Source: Sabellastarte sp. h YS-2021
Taxonomy: Eukaryota; Annelida; Polychaeta; Sabellida; Sabellidae
Direction: 5' to 3'
Length of the DNA: 64,000 bases
Assembly: GCA_964017235.1 (NCBI GenBank)
Contig: OZ024928.1
Coordinates: 155,458,881-155,522,880 of the forward strand
This document shows positions 35,840 to 46,990 of this stretch, piece after piece. The notes under the pieces are model-generated. The model saw only the letters and a list, made by a program, of their open reading frames with translations, did not search any database and was not told the origin of the DNA. How positions within the stretch are numbered: position 1 is the first letter of the stretch; each line of letters starts with the position of its first letter. The position numbers were made by a program, and so were the translations under genes.

Positions 35840-36468
35840 GCTACAAGAAATATCTGAGTGGATTTTTTTTAGAAAATACGTCAAAATCCTGCAAAACTAC
35901 CCAGTACTCGGTAAGTACTGCAGGGAGTATATCTGACCGGCTTTCTGGACTAGTTGCATATAGTTTCCCATTCTCGACGACCAAAATTTGACCAATAAGG
36001 GGGCCAGGAGGTACATTTGATTGGCTTTTTAAGACTCCCTGCATATGGTTTTCTATTACCTCCCAATACAGTCAAAAGTTCTAAAAACAATAATGGAGAT
36101 AACAAGGAGATTCAGATGAATTTTAGCTTTCTGTTTGTTACATTGTATAAAAATGTTCATAAATTCCTCAATATTTGTCCAATCACTCCTGAACCTCATT
36201 AGCTCAAGATTTTGATGGCCCTAATGTACATGTATTATCACACCCTGCTGCAATAAATAGTTTTTGTAGAGATAACAAATGGGTGTACCCCCCAAAATTC
36301 CTTGGTCATGTGACCTTGACCAAGCTCAAAGGTAAAATATAAGCATGTGCAAATATTTTCCCTTGCCTAAAGTAAAGCACAGCACAATTCATTACAAAGC
36401 ATGACTAAAAAGGGAGATATGGAAAGGAGACCAACAATGCGTCGGCAGTGAGTAACTCGGCCAAAAAA
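35840..36468 (+). mobile_element. S3: S-type satellite element, 5' and central part
   Basis: Contains two diverged 156-bp-type units ('tatctgaccggctttctgga', 'catatggttttctattacct') and the S-type downstream region ('aaagggagatatggaaagg', 'agaccaacaatgcg'). It is cut at 36468 by an R1 element. The expected S 3' end appears at 40166-40193 ('tttatagggacacttaatt'), so S3 is probably one element split by the 3.7-kb R1 nest. Confidence 0.55.
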
Positions 36469-36722
36469 TAGCATCAGAGATGCCCGTACCCCACAGCCTA
36501 CTGAAACAGTTTTCAACACCATGAGATATAGAAGTAGTGAAACAGTACACAGACTGGGATAATTTCAGAGCACTGTCAGTGTCCAAATAATGTTTAAATA
36601 GAGAAAATAACATCTAAGAGAAAGAAACTGCATGTAAAGATTAAGTATTAAAACAGGACAATTCAGTTAACTAAAAATTATGAAGCTTTAAGACTTTTCC
36701 CATTTTGCTATTCATTTGTATT

Positions 36723-36991
36723 ACTATTATTATTAGGTATTTATAGAGCACTCTTTCTGACGAATAGCTCAGAGTGCTTTACAGTAGACTAAAATAAACT
36801 AGATTACAGTAGAAAAAACATTATAAAGATAAAAGAACCATAACATGCAAAGGTAAAATATAAGTATTGGTAAATAACACAAAAAGCATTGACACCAAAA
36901 GTCTAAACAAAGATTCACTTAACAATATTCTTGTGTAAAAAGAAAAGTCTTTAACTGTTTCTTAAACTCTATGACACTTTCTGCATTTTTA
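36723..36991 (-). pseudogene. LINE 3' end, distal part
   Basis: Minus-strand sequence continues the frame from 38889 across the inserted R1 copy: after 'LKIKN' comes 'AESVIEFKKQLKTFLFTQE', typical of the last ORF2 residues. It ends in 'tctataaatacc' and an ATT microsatellite (36721-36736). Confidence 0.6.
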
Positions 36992-38888
36992 TTACCCCAC
37001 AGCCCTTAATGGCTGTTGGGGTATTGTTTTCACCAATGGTGTCCGGATGGTCGGGTGGGCGGGCGTCCGGGCGGGCGGGTGGGCAGGCGGCGGGAAATAG
37101 TTTGTCCGGGCTGTATCTCAGAAACCGTAAGGTGTAGGAAGTTGATACTTGGTAGGGACATTGGTTAGGGGGTGTAGCTGTGCAACGTCATGGTCTGACC
37201 TTGATTTGACCTTTGACCTTGCCGTAGTGACCTTGAGTTTGAAAATCTTGTCCGGGCTATATCTCGGAAACTGTAAGGTGTAGGAAGTTGATACTTGGTA
37301 GGGACATTGGTTAGGGGGTGTAGTTGTGCAACGTCATAGTCTGACCTTGATTTGACCTTTGACCTTGCCGTAGTGACCTTGACCTATAAAATCTTGTCCG
37401 GGCTATATCTCGGAAACCGTAAGGTGTAGGAAGTTGATACTTGGTAGGGATATTGGTTAGGGGGTGTAGGTGTGCAATGTCATGGTCTGACCTTGATTTG
37501 ACCTTTGACCTTGCCGTAGTGACCTTGACCTATAAAATGTTGTCTGGGCTATATCTCGGAAACTGTAAGGCTTGGGAACTTGATATTTGGTAGGGACATT
37601 GGTTAGGGGGTGTAGGTGTGCAACGTCAAGGTGTGACCTTGATTTGACCTTGCCGTAGTGACCTTGACCTATAAAATGTTGTCCGGGCTATATCTCAGAA
37701 ACCGTAAGGTGTAGGAAGTTGATACGTGGTACGGATATTGGTTAGGGGGTGTAGGTGTGCAACGTCATGGTGTGACCTTGATTTGACCTGTGACCTTGCC
37801 GTAGTGGCCTTGACCAATAAAATCTTGTCCAGGCTATATCTCAGAAACCGTAAGTAGAGGAAGTTGATACTTGGTAGGGATATTGCTTAGGGGGTGTAGG
37901 TGTGCAGCGTCATGGTCTGACCTTGATTTGACCTTTGACCTTGCCGTAGTGACCTTGACCTATAAAATGTTGTCTGGGCTATATCTCAGAAACCGCAAGG
38001 TGTAGGAAGTTGATACTTGGTAGGGATATTGATTACGGGGTGTAGGTTTGCAACGTCATGGTCTGACCTTGATTTGACCTTTAACCTTGCTGTAGTGACC
38101 TTGACCTATAAAATATTGTCCGGGCTTTATCTCGGAAACTGTTAGGTGCAGGAAGTTGATATTTGGTAGAGACATTGGCTAGGGGGTGTAGATGTGCAGC
38201 ATCATGGTGTGACCTTGATTTGACCTTTGACCTTGCCATAGTGACCTTGACCTATAAAATCGTCAGGGCTGTATCTCGGAAACCGTAAGGTGTAGGAAGT
38301 TGATACTTGGTAGGGATATTGGTTATTGGCTATAGGTGTGTATTATCATGGTGTGACCTTAATTTGACCTTTTACCTTGCCGTAGTGACCTTGACCTTTA
38401 AAATCTTGTCGCACCTTTGGGTCTGTCTTTTGATGCAGATTAAGCAAAAGTCATATTAGAATTTATTTAGAATTTTACTTTCATAACTTCCCATTGTAAG
38501 ATATAGAATTTCATCAAGTGAGCCGCAGATTTTACTCCAACACCACACATAAGCATTCATTAAATGTATTACCACTTCTGTATGCATGGTAATATTCAAA
38601 CCATCTAAACCATAATTCGGCCATGCAGATGTAGATAAAGAGTGTTGAATTTTAGTTTACTGATTAATGCTGTCATCTTGTCATTGAATTATCTTGTTTT
38701 AATACTTCATCTTTATACGCATTATCTTTCTTTTAAACATTATTTCTCCATTTAAACATTGTTTGGACCTTTATATAACTGACAGTGCTCTGAAAGTATC
38801 CTAAAGTTTGTACTGGTACAGTACTTCTATATCTCATGGTGTTGAAAATATTTCCCAAAACTGTGGGGTACGGGCATCTCTGATGCTA
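36992..38888 (-). mobile_element. R1-type element (inner copy), inserted in a LINE
   Basis: Reverse complement of the layout of copy a (3129-4935), with complete ends. In its own direction it starts TAGCATCAGAGATGCCCGTA and ends GGCTGTGGGGTAAT. CCCCACAGCC and its complement give inverted termini. The interrupted LINE frame on both sides defines the boundaries ('atcaaaaa' before, 'aaaaatgcagaaag' after). It contains about eight half-site satellite units (37100-38400). Confidence 0.75.
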
Positions 38889-39346
38889 TTTTTGATCTTG
38901 AGAGGGAGACGGTTCCACAGAACAGGGGCTGCAATGGTGAAAGAGTGGTCACCATATCTACTTTTGGATCTGGTTTCCACCAATTTCAACTGATTTTCAG
39001 ATCTGAGAGAACGAGTTGGGATATAGTGTTTGATAAGATCAGATAGATATTTAGGAGCAGTACCATTAAGGCAGTTGTAAGTGTGTACCAGAACTTTGAA
39101 CTGAATCCGAGCATGCACAGGCAACCAGTGAAGTGAAATGAGATAGGGAGTAGCATGATCTCTGTATGTGGCTTTGCATATAATCTTGGCAGCATAATTT
39201 TGGATTCTCTGAAGTTTGTTTATATGTGTTTGTTTTATCCCAAACAATAAACAAACAATGTATGGTCGAATTATGGTTTGAATGTTTTGAATATAACCCA
39301 TACATACAGATGTGGCTATGCATGCTTTTATGTGGAGTTGGGGCAA
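38886..39346 (-). pseudogene. LINE ORF2 C-terminal region
   Basis: About 150 codons are open: 'INKLQRIQNYAAKIICKATY', 'PYLISLHWLPVHARIQFKVL', 'YNCLNGTAPKYLSDLIKHY' and 'YGDHSFTIAAPVLWNRLPL'. This is the conserved segment after the RT domain in CR1/L2/Rex-type LINEs. The RT itself is missing. The final residues read into the inner R1 element. Related sequence is embedded in R1 copy a at about 3380-3570. Confidence 0.8.
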
Positions 39347-39564
39347 AACCTGTGGCTCACTTGATGCAATACCATCTGTTACAATGGGAAATTGTAAAAG
39401 TAAAGCAGTTAATGAATTTTAATATGACTTTAACAGTGCTTAATCTACATCAAAAGACACCCAAAGGTGCAACAACCAAGATTCCAATAAAAATATATAA
39501 GAGAGATATAAGAGAGATAAAATAACATTAGATATCCCTGTAGAGAGATAAAATAGCATCAGAT

Positions 39565-40130
39565 GTGCAAGGTCAAAGGTCAAATCAAGGTCACACCATG
39601 ACGTTTCACACCTACACTCCCAAACCAATGTCCCTACCAAGTATCAACTTCCTTCACCTTACGGTTTCCGTGATATAGCCCGAAAAAGATTTTACAGGTC
39701 AAGGTCACTACGGCAAGGTCAAAGGTCAAATCAAGGTCACACCATGATGTTGCACACCAACAACCCCTAACCAATGTCCCTACCAAGTACCAACTACCTA
39801 CACCCTACGGTTTCCGAGATACAGCCTGGATAAGTTTTTATAGGTCAAGGTCACTACTGCAAGGTCAAAGGTCAAATCAAGGTCAGACCATGACGTTGCA
39901 CACCTACACCCCCTAACAAATGTCCCTACCAATATCAACTTCCTACACCTTACGGTTTCCGAGATGTAGCCCGGACAAGATTTTATAGGTCAAGGTCACT
40001 ACGGAAAGGTCAAAGGTCAAATCAAGGTCACACCATGACAATGCACATCTACACCCCCTAACCAATGTCCCTACCAAGTATCAACTTCCTACACCTTATG
40101 GCTTCCGAGATACAGGCTGGACAAACTTCT
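39565..40130 (+). repeat. Nuclear-receptor half-site satellite, outer R1 copy
   Basis: Four units with 'aaggtcaaaggtcaaatc' and 'tcaaggtcactacggcaagg', the same satellite as at 3605-4925. Confidence 0.85.
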
Positions 40131-40165
40131 TCCCGCCGCCAGCCCTTAAGGGCTGTAGGGTAAAA

Positions 40166-40193
40166 ACTAAGCCCCCTTTATAGGGACACTTAA
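40166..40193 (+). mobile_element. S3 3' terminus
   Basis: 'ctttatagggacacttaatt' resembles the S1 3' end 'ctttcagggacacttaatt'. It lies directly after the R1 end, consistent with R1 having inserted into S3. Confidence 0.5.
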
Positions 40194-40697
40194 TTATTGC
40201 CCATTATTATCTCCTGGTATATTGGTCCAATGCAGCTTGTTTTGGATAAACCAAATCATATTTTTGGATATAATCATATAAGAGATATTCTTCTGCTGTA
40301 TTAAAATTGTTCTATCAAGGAAACTAATACAGCCATAACGCATAATGGGAGACCACTATGGTGAGACATGATGCACTGTATCACCAATTTTCCTAATATG
40401 ATATCTATAGACTTGACAATATTTTATAGTTTTGAAGTATTTATGACAACAAAATGTTATTTTTCACTGGGGAATGAACTAGTAGTTTTACAATTGTTCT
40501 GTAAGATATGTACACATATTTCAGTAACATCAATTTACATACACATTGATGCTATAACAGATATTTGCATAACTTATAGAAAAAATTGAAAATGCATGCT
40601 ATGACAACTTTTAAATGTCTCACTACAGTTAAATGACTCTAATCAAGCAACTGTAATGAATGTGCCCAGTCTTTAGCAATATAGGAGTGTGACTTAC
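40194..40697. other. PRORP intron next to exon A
   Basis: Apparently single-copy AT-rich sequence with no gene. The donor of exon A (GTAAGTCAC on the minus strand) is at 40697-40689. Confidence 0.6.
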
Positions 40698-40791
40698 CAG
40701 TGCCAGCGATGCTCTGCTCCTTGATAGAGCCACACTAAGTCCATCAATCACCACATCTACTGGCTTCATATGTGCCAGAAACCGCTCAAAT
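40698..40791 (-). CDS. PRORP: Protein-only RNase P catalytic subunit, exon A (partial gene)
   Basis: This 94-nt exon reads FERFLAHMKP then VDVVIDGLSVAL, matching the family hallmark (P-x-DVVIDGLNVA in vertebrates). It contains the first catalytic aspartate (IDG). The acceptor is 'ctgattttgttag' just above 40791; the donor is GTAAGTC just below 40698. It starts with one base of a split codon and ends in phase 0, compatible with exon B. From this Asp to the first of the DD pair is 66 residues across the joined exons, close to the human spacing. The usual Asn after DGL is Ser here. Upstream exons (PPR repeats, zinc-binding region) are not in the window. Confidence 0.88.
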
Positions 40792-40814
40792 CTAACAAAA
40801 TCAGAACAGAGTAG

Positions 40815-41640
40815 GACTGGTACAGTTGACCAGTTTTTGAAGCTCCATGCATATGGTTTCCCATTACTTCCCAATACATCCTAACTGCTAAAGGCAATAA
40901 TAAAGGAGTTAAAAGCCAGAAACACAAAATTTGCTATTTTATGATCCCAGTTTGACACACAAGGTGGGGAAGGGTAAATCTGAGCAGTTTTTAGACTCCA
41001 TGCATATGGTTCCCTCCCATTACATTTTATAGCCCTAAATACCACAGATGATGCCATAATAGGACAGTCTGATGAATTTAAGCTTTCTGATTATTACCTA
41101 GTATAAAAATGCTTATAAATAACTCAATTTTGGTCCAATTGCGACCCCCACTTGCACTTGAAGCAGGGGTCTTGCATCAAATTGGCAGGCCAGGATTTCC
41201 TATATATTGTTCTTCATTCTGAACCCCTAGGACTAATGATAAGGGAGATATTAGGCCTTATTGATTTGATGAACTGGCGGCCATTTTGTTTTCAAAACAA
41301 GGCCAAATTTACTCTCAGACCAGCTTTCCTAGTGATATACATTTTGATCTGGTGAAGCTAGCTGCAATATTTTAAGTTTTAGAACATATTGATGATTTTC
41401 GAACAATCGACTATGGCCATATTGTTTTTTAAAATGACATATTTTTTTACAGACAAGTTTTCTCAGCCATAACCATTTTGTGCAAATTTGGTGAAAATAT
41501 CTTCAAAAATGATTAGATATAAAGGTTTATGTAAAAATGTGATAAACGCACACACGTACATGCCCCAACATGCATGGGAGGCATTTCATAATCACCGACT
41601 GGCTAGTAGGAGAATATATACAACTGTAGTCACATCGTTT
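40815..41640 (+). mobile_element. Diverged S-type satellite element beside exon A
   Basis: Two old 156-bp-type units ('ccatgcatatggtttccca', 'ggagttaaaagccagaaa', 'gatcccagtttgacacac') begin about 25 bp upstream of the exon A acceptor, followed by S-type 3' region sequence. No coding content. Confidence 0.55.
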
Positions 41641-42287
41641 TAATAGTGTCCATTTAAATAAGATGTTTATGACCAAAAAGTATTTAAAGCATTGCTATGG
41701 CAACAGTTACTGCCAAATACCCCCCAAAACCTTATCAGCTACATATGCTCTTAGGTAAACACATACTGAAAATTTGGTGAAAATCTATGCACAGCTTTAT
41801 GTTGTGGAACAACCAAAAAATTTAAGACCCAAAAATCTTAGTGTTGCCATGCCAACAGTTGTTGCCAGATACCCTGCAAAACTTAATCAGCTCTAGATCC
41901 TCTTGGGATAATTTTATTTATTTGGGGTTTTACGTCGCTTTCAACACTGTACAGGTCATATCACGACGGGTAGTTGGAAGGGCAGAGGAAACCAGTACAT
42001 ATAGTTCGTTAGGGTTCTGTACTGTAAACTGCCGACCAACGGCAAGCAACTACCAGCTTTCCCACTTACGGCCATGACGGGGATTGAACCCCGGCCGCAG
42101 AGGTGGGAGGCGAGAGTGTTACCACTCTGCCACCGTGGCCCCTCCTCTTGGGATAAACACACCCTGAAAATTTGGTGAAAATCCATGCATTGATTCAGGC
42201 TGTGGAACATCCACAAACTTTAAGACCCCAAAAAGTTAAAAGTGTTGCTATGGCAAGTTGTTTGCCAGATACCCTGCAAAACCTAAC
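41641..42287 (+). mobile_element. X-box-type satellite element, left part (outermost host of a nest)
   Basis: Three diverged units of the 122-bp repeat ('gttgccatgccaacag' at 41843, 'gttgctatggcaag' at 42243, 'gctatggcaacagtt' at 41694). The unit at 42260-42287 ('accctgcaaaacctaact') is interrupted by S2 and resumes at 56740 ('agctcaagatcctcttggg'). Confidence 0.65.
41911..42143 (-). mobile_element. tRNA-derived SINE with 12-bp target-site duplication
   Basis: Flanked by CCTCTTGGGATA at 41899-41910 and 42144-42155. In its own orientation it starts with a tRNA-like head 'ggccacggtggcagagtgg' (A box) and 'ccggggttcaatccccg' (B box). It continues through a body and ends 'gacgtaaaaccccaaa' plus TAAATAAATAAAATT. 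The head folds plausibly as a tRNA but lacks a functional context, so this is not called as a tRNA gene. The intact duplication indicates a relatively recent L1/RTE-type insertion into the X-box element. Confidence 0.85.
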
Positions 42288-43290
42288 TAGAAAAATGTTT
42301 TTGCTAACAAAAACTAAGCGTCCCAAAAAGGTTCACTGCAATATAATCTACAGTAGAAAAGTTTTTTGAAAATAAAAACATGCAGTGCTGAGAGAAGAAG
42401 TGAAAGTTAAGCAGACAGTGTGGAAGTTCATGCATTAACATGAAAGAAAAATTTAAGCTTTATTTTGTTTTCTATGGTCATAAATTACGAAAAGTTAATT
42501 GAATAAATGCTCTGGCTAAGAATGCATAAAGCATCAATACTTATAATAGGTCCAAAGTTACACCATAAAACTACTTAATTAAAGAGTAACAGTGCTTTAT
42601 AAATGCCATATATCTATTTACATTTTAGAAAAAGGCACAGTAAAATGTGAGCCTTTAGAAAGGCAAGAAGTTTATGACACAATGCTTTGAACTCATCTAT
42701 CTGGTAAATCTGACCAGCTATCTAGACTCTTCACATAATGTTTCCCAATACCTCTGAATACATTGTAAATCTCTAAAAGCAAGAATAAAATAGATATAAT
42801 AAGGCAAAAACACAAAATCGGCTATTTGATGAATCCAGTTTGATCCATAAAAGGGGTGGGGGGCAGGGGGTAAATCTGACCAGCTATCTAGACTCTTCAC
42901 ATAAGGTTTCCCAAAACCTCTCAATACATTCTAAAACTCTAAAAGAATAAAAGAGATAAAAGGCAAAAACACAAACTCGGCTATTTTATGACCCCAGTTT
43001 GACCCATAAGGGGGGCTCCGGGGGTAAATCTGACCAGCTATCTAGACTCTTCACATATGGTTTCCCAATACCTCTTAATACATTCTAAAGCTCTAAAAGC
43101 AAGAATAAAGGAGATAAAAGGCAAAAACACATATAATCGGCTATTTTATAACCCCAGTTTGACCCATAAGAGGGGATCCGGGGGTAAGTCTGACCAGCTA
43201 CCTAGACACTTCACACAAGGTTTCCCAATACCTCTTAATACATTCTAAACTCTAAAAGCAAGAATAAAGGAGATACAAGGCAAAAACACA
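42288..43290 (+). mobile_element. S2: S-type satellite element, 5' part
   Basis: 5' end 'agaaaaatgtttttgctaac' with 'aaactaagcgtccc', then about four 156-bp satellite units. It is interrupted at AAAT (43291-43294) inside the unit sequence 'caaaaacacaaaat' by DIRS-B. It continues at 55559. Confidence 0.75.
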
Positions 43291-43356
43291 AAATTGGAAA
43301 TTTTAATTACTTAAATTGCAAATTTAATAAGTAAATTAAATTTTTATGAGTTAATA

Positions 43357-43530
43357 CCCTATCCAATGGACAATTGCTAAACCGGTCGGCGCAGACCGGC
43401 CCGCCAAACGCCAGAAAAAGACGTCCTGTGTTTCCACCGGCTGGCCGGTCCCAGTACTGTGCATTCGCAAGGTGGCGCATGGTATTTACTTCCTGTCTAG
43501 ACAACATGACGTCATAGCATCTTTTTCGTT
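43357..43530. repeat. DIRS-A2 left inverted terminal repeat
   Basis: Matches 49099-49271 in reverse complement with one visible difference ('gtcggcgcag' against 'gtcgacgcag'). Contains 'atgacgtcat'. Confidence 0.9.
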
Positions 43531-43590
43531 GTCTAAAACTATTAGACCCCTAGTAAGCTGATAGCGGGGGTCGGTGGGAGGGTCTTGTGT

Positions 43591-43686
43591 GTCCATTGGA
43601 TAGGGTATTAACTTATAAAAATTTAATTTACTTATTAAATTTGCAATTTTATTGCGTTAATACATCCTATCCAATGGACAATTGCT
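43591..43686. other. DIRS-A2 internal complementary region
   Basis: Same layout as in A1: 'gtccattggatagg', complement of the left extension, 'aatttt' junction, complement of the right extension, 'cctatccaatggac'. Confidence 0.9.
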
Positions 43687-43887
43687 GAATAACTACCGCT
43701 TGGTCGGCGGGTAAGTTACTAGGGACTTATGTGAACTCACAAGTAATAGCAAATTTTAACCTACGGTCTAGGCTGACTTCGTCAGGAGACCTATAGGTCC
43801 AGGCCTGGGTTGACTTTAAGGTCAGGAAACCCTGCAAGGCCATGGTCGGTTGCCAGCAGCCGGTTACCCGGGGCTATACCGCCGTCG

Positions 43888-43902
43888 CCCCCCCCCCTTT
43901 TT
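43888..43902 (-). other. DIRS-A2 polypurine tract
   Basis: C10T5 on the plus strand, that is A5G10 in the coding direction, between the YR remnant and the ICR. Confidence 0.7.
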
Positions 43903-44039
43903 GCAGACCTGCTCTGAGGTAGGGGAAGAGAGGGATGAGTTCAGTCCCAGAATGCAAATAAACCTCCCAAAGGAAGCACGCCACACTTAATTCTTATGTA
44001 CATGAAGAAACTGTTTATACATATATACAAATCTCCTCA

Positions 44040-45340
44040 ATCTACGGGCCACTTGTGGATCTGCTGAGCAGCCACTACCGAGCCCAATTGGTAAAGCTCT
44101 GAATCAGCCCAAGCCCCGCCCTTCATATAGAACTGTGTGAAGGTATTGTGACTTCAGTGGCAGGCTGACAAGATTGGATCTAAGGAGACTCCCGACTGGA
44201 AGGCCTTAGAAGCAGCAAAGGCCCTGACATCATGGGCTTTAACCTGATGTTAAATGTGGGCCTCCTGGTCAGAGAGCTTATAACATAGGATCACAGTCTG
44301 CTTGATCCAAGAGGAGATAGTGGCAGGTGAGATGTCTTTGTTGAAACCTTTCTTAAAGGAGACAAAAGCCACCTCCTTATTCTGCCCGATGTCTGAGGTC
44401 CTGTCCAAATAGTAGCATAATGCTCTGACCGGACAGAGGGACCTGTCAGACTTGAGTGATCTATCCAGAGTCGAGGCCAGGGCTGTTATAACCCCAGGGG
44501 CCACACTGGACACTCTATGGCCAGCTGATTCTAGGATAGAAAGCTGGGTGATGGATACAGGGACACCTTTGACCAATCGGATTGGTGTCCAATATATCAG
44601 TTTTGCCAGGCATGAATCTCACTTTGCACTTGCCCGACCCAAGGGCCAAGAGGAATACCGTCTTGAAGGTCAAATGCTTCAAGGGGGCCTCCTTGATTGG
44701 ATCAAAAGGAGTCTCAGCTGGTGCACGGCCAGTGAGAAGTTCCAGGAGGGTATGCCACTCCTGCCTCTGGGTCTGTCTCTCAGGAAACTATCCAGGAGAC
44801 GAGCGAGATTTTCGTCCTTACTGATGTTAAAGGGTGAATTTCCAGTTTATCAACAATGAGTGACCTATAACCATCAATGGTGTTGGGCTGTTTGCCAAGC
44901 ATGTATCTCACTTCTACGCTTGCCCGAACCCAGGGCCAAGAGGAAAACTGACTTGAAGGTCAAATGCTTCAAGGAGGCCTTTAATTGGTTCAAAATGAAC
45001 CTTGTCAGCTGGTGCAAAAACCAGGGAGAGGTTCCAGGAAGGGGTTACCCTCCGGCCTTTGGGTCTGTCTCAGTGGAAGCTATCCAGGAGACGAGTGAGA
45101 TTTTCATCCTTACTAAAATTGATGGGCAAATTTCTAGACCATCAGCAATGGCTGACCTGTAACCATCAATGGTACTGGGCTGCAACTTCCTGTCCTGAAA
45201 CAGGTACCTAAGGAAGTAAACAACTGACTTTACAGGTGGTGCCCGAAGTCCACCTGATGAATGATACATCACTTGGTAAAAAAGACCCATTTGCCTCATA
45301 GACTGATCTGATTGACCCCCCTTTGAGGAGCCTCAATTCT
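44040..45340 (-). pseudogene. DIRS-A2 tyrosine recombinase remnant with internal duplication
   Basis: Keeps 'DRSLCPVRALCYYLDRTSD', 'VAFVSFKKGFNKDISPATIS' and 'SSWIKQTVILCYKL' in a frame at 44250-44576, and 'STIDGYRSAIADG' near 45170. A segment of about 290 bp is tandemly duplicated (about 44600-44889 and 44890-45180). Stops and indels disrupt the rest. Confidence 0.8.
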
Positions 45341-45399
45341 TGCTGCCACTGCCTCAGACAAGTCCTGCTCCTCGATTGCTGAGGCTCTAGGAGCCCTGC

Positions 45400-46990
45400 A
45401 TGGAGATTAAGATTTGTCAGATTTCTGTGAGGGATCTGATCGAATGGCTGTGAACAGGCTGGACAGGTTGGGCAGGCTCAGCGGGATGTGGCTGGACATG
45501 GCCACTAGATCCCAAAACCAAGGCATGTTGGGCCACCCCGGAGCAATCAGAATGATTCTCTTACATGGGGAGTCTTGCAACTTCACCACTTTGCCCAATA
45601 TGGCTGATGGTGAGGTGTATGCTTTTAGATCCTACCATGGCCGACTGAGTACATCCACTGCTGTGGCCAGGGGATCCGGTACCGGTAACACAAAACAGAG
45701 GCGACTTGTTGTTGAACCTCGTGGCAAATAAGTTTATTTGGGCCGGTGCCACCTACTGCCTAGAGTGGAAGACCTCTGGAAGGAGAAACCACTGTTTGGA
45801 TGGTCTGGCCTAGCCTGGACAGCCTGTCTGCTACCACATTAGGCCGGCTTGGAATGTGTCGTGCTTAGAGTCACTTGTTTCCTGGTACCCAGGTCAAGAT
45901 TCTCCATAGTAGGGCACAAAGTGGGCCCGACCTCATTCCTCCTTCCTTTATGTATGACACTACTGTGGTGTTGTCAGTTGCTACAAGTACTATCTTGTTT
46001 AAGCAAAGGTCTTAGAACTCTTTAAAGTCAGAAAAACTGCTTAAAGTTCTAGATAGTTTATATATACAACTTGCTTCCCGGAGGGGACCAAGTTGCTCCT
46101 GCCAAGTGCTCATCTAAGTGAGCGCCCCACCCTTCTATTGATGCGTCTGTAAATATTTGCAGAGCATGTTTTATTGGGTGTAATGGTTGGCCTGTAAGTG
46201 CATTGTCTTCCTTCAGCCACCATTGTAAATGGGGGTGCAGGGACCTGGGGACTTGGACCACCTTTTCCAGTGATTCTGGTACCCTCCAGCTGTTTTTGAG
46301 ATGCCCTGTATGGGTCTCATATGAAGTCTGCCTAGATTAACATGCTTTTCTGTAGATGTTAGTAACCTATCAAGGACATGAATTCCCGGACCGGGCAAGC
46401 CAGTAGGGATAGCAGTTTTAACAGTCTCTTGAAGGTTCTGTACCCAGTCCAGGGTCGGTCGGAACCGATCAGACCTGAAGTCGAAACTGGTAGCCTACAA
46501 AATCAAAGTCTTGATTGGGCACCAGCTCTGATTTCTCTAAGTTCCTTCGCCAACCCAGTTGCTGACACATTATTTACTAGTTCCTGTGTATTTTGGAGAC
46601 AAGCCTGGTGGGATCTAGCTCTCACCAACCAGCCATCTAGGTACTGGTGGCCTCTTAAATCCTTGTGTATGGCCATCAATTTCACCTGCTTGGTATCACG
46701 GTGAACTCAAAAGGTGCTGTGGACAACCCGAATGGCCGGGCCTTGAGTTGGTATGCCCGACCTTGGATGTGAAATCTCAGGCATTTCCTGGATTGTTCTT
46801 GTATAGGTATATGGACGTAGGTATCCCTCCTTCAACAGTTGTACTACCTAAAGTCCAGTCCCCAAGGCTTCCTAAGTTCCCAAAAAGAGGGCTTAGTCTG
46901 GACCTTATAGGCAGATTGTGTGCCACATTTGGGACATTTGGTATTCTGACAATATTTCCTGTCCCTCCGGACACTGGTCCGGTCTGGTGA
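45400..46990 (-). pseudogene. DIRS-A2 RT/RNase H/methyltransferase-like remnant
   Basis: Recognisable blocks: 'LIAPGWPNMPWFWDLV' (45540), 'INLFATRFNNK' (45740), 'ALQIFTDASIEGWGAHLDEH' (46170), 'TSTEKHVNLGRLHMRP' (46350) and 'LRGHQYLDGWLVRARS' (46660). The RT site YLDD reads YLDG. Multiple frameshifts. Confidence 0.8.

Larger units (their letters stand above)
36469..40165 (+). mobile_element. R1-type element (outer copy) carrying a LINE fragment and an inner R1
   Basis: Starts TAGCATCAGAGATGCCCGTA with CCCCACAGCC (36469) and ends 'cagcccttaagggctg' with TAGGGTAA (40165). Inside, in order, are R1 5' sequence to about 36720, a minus-strand LINE 3' fragment (36723-36991 and 38889-39500) and half-site satellite units (39565-40130). 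The LINE fragment is itself split by an inverted R1 copy at 36992-38888. Confidence 0.6.

Noticed and set aside
42070-42143. tRNA gene on the minus strand
   Set aside because: A and B boxes are present, but the sequence is the head of a SINE bounded by a target-site duplication.
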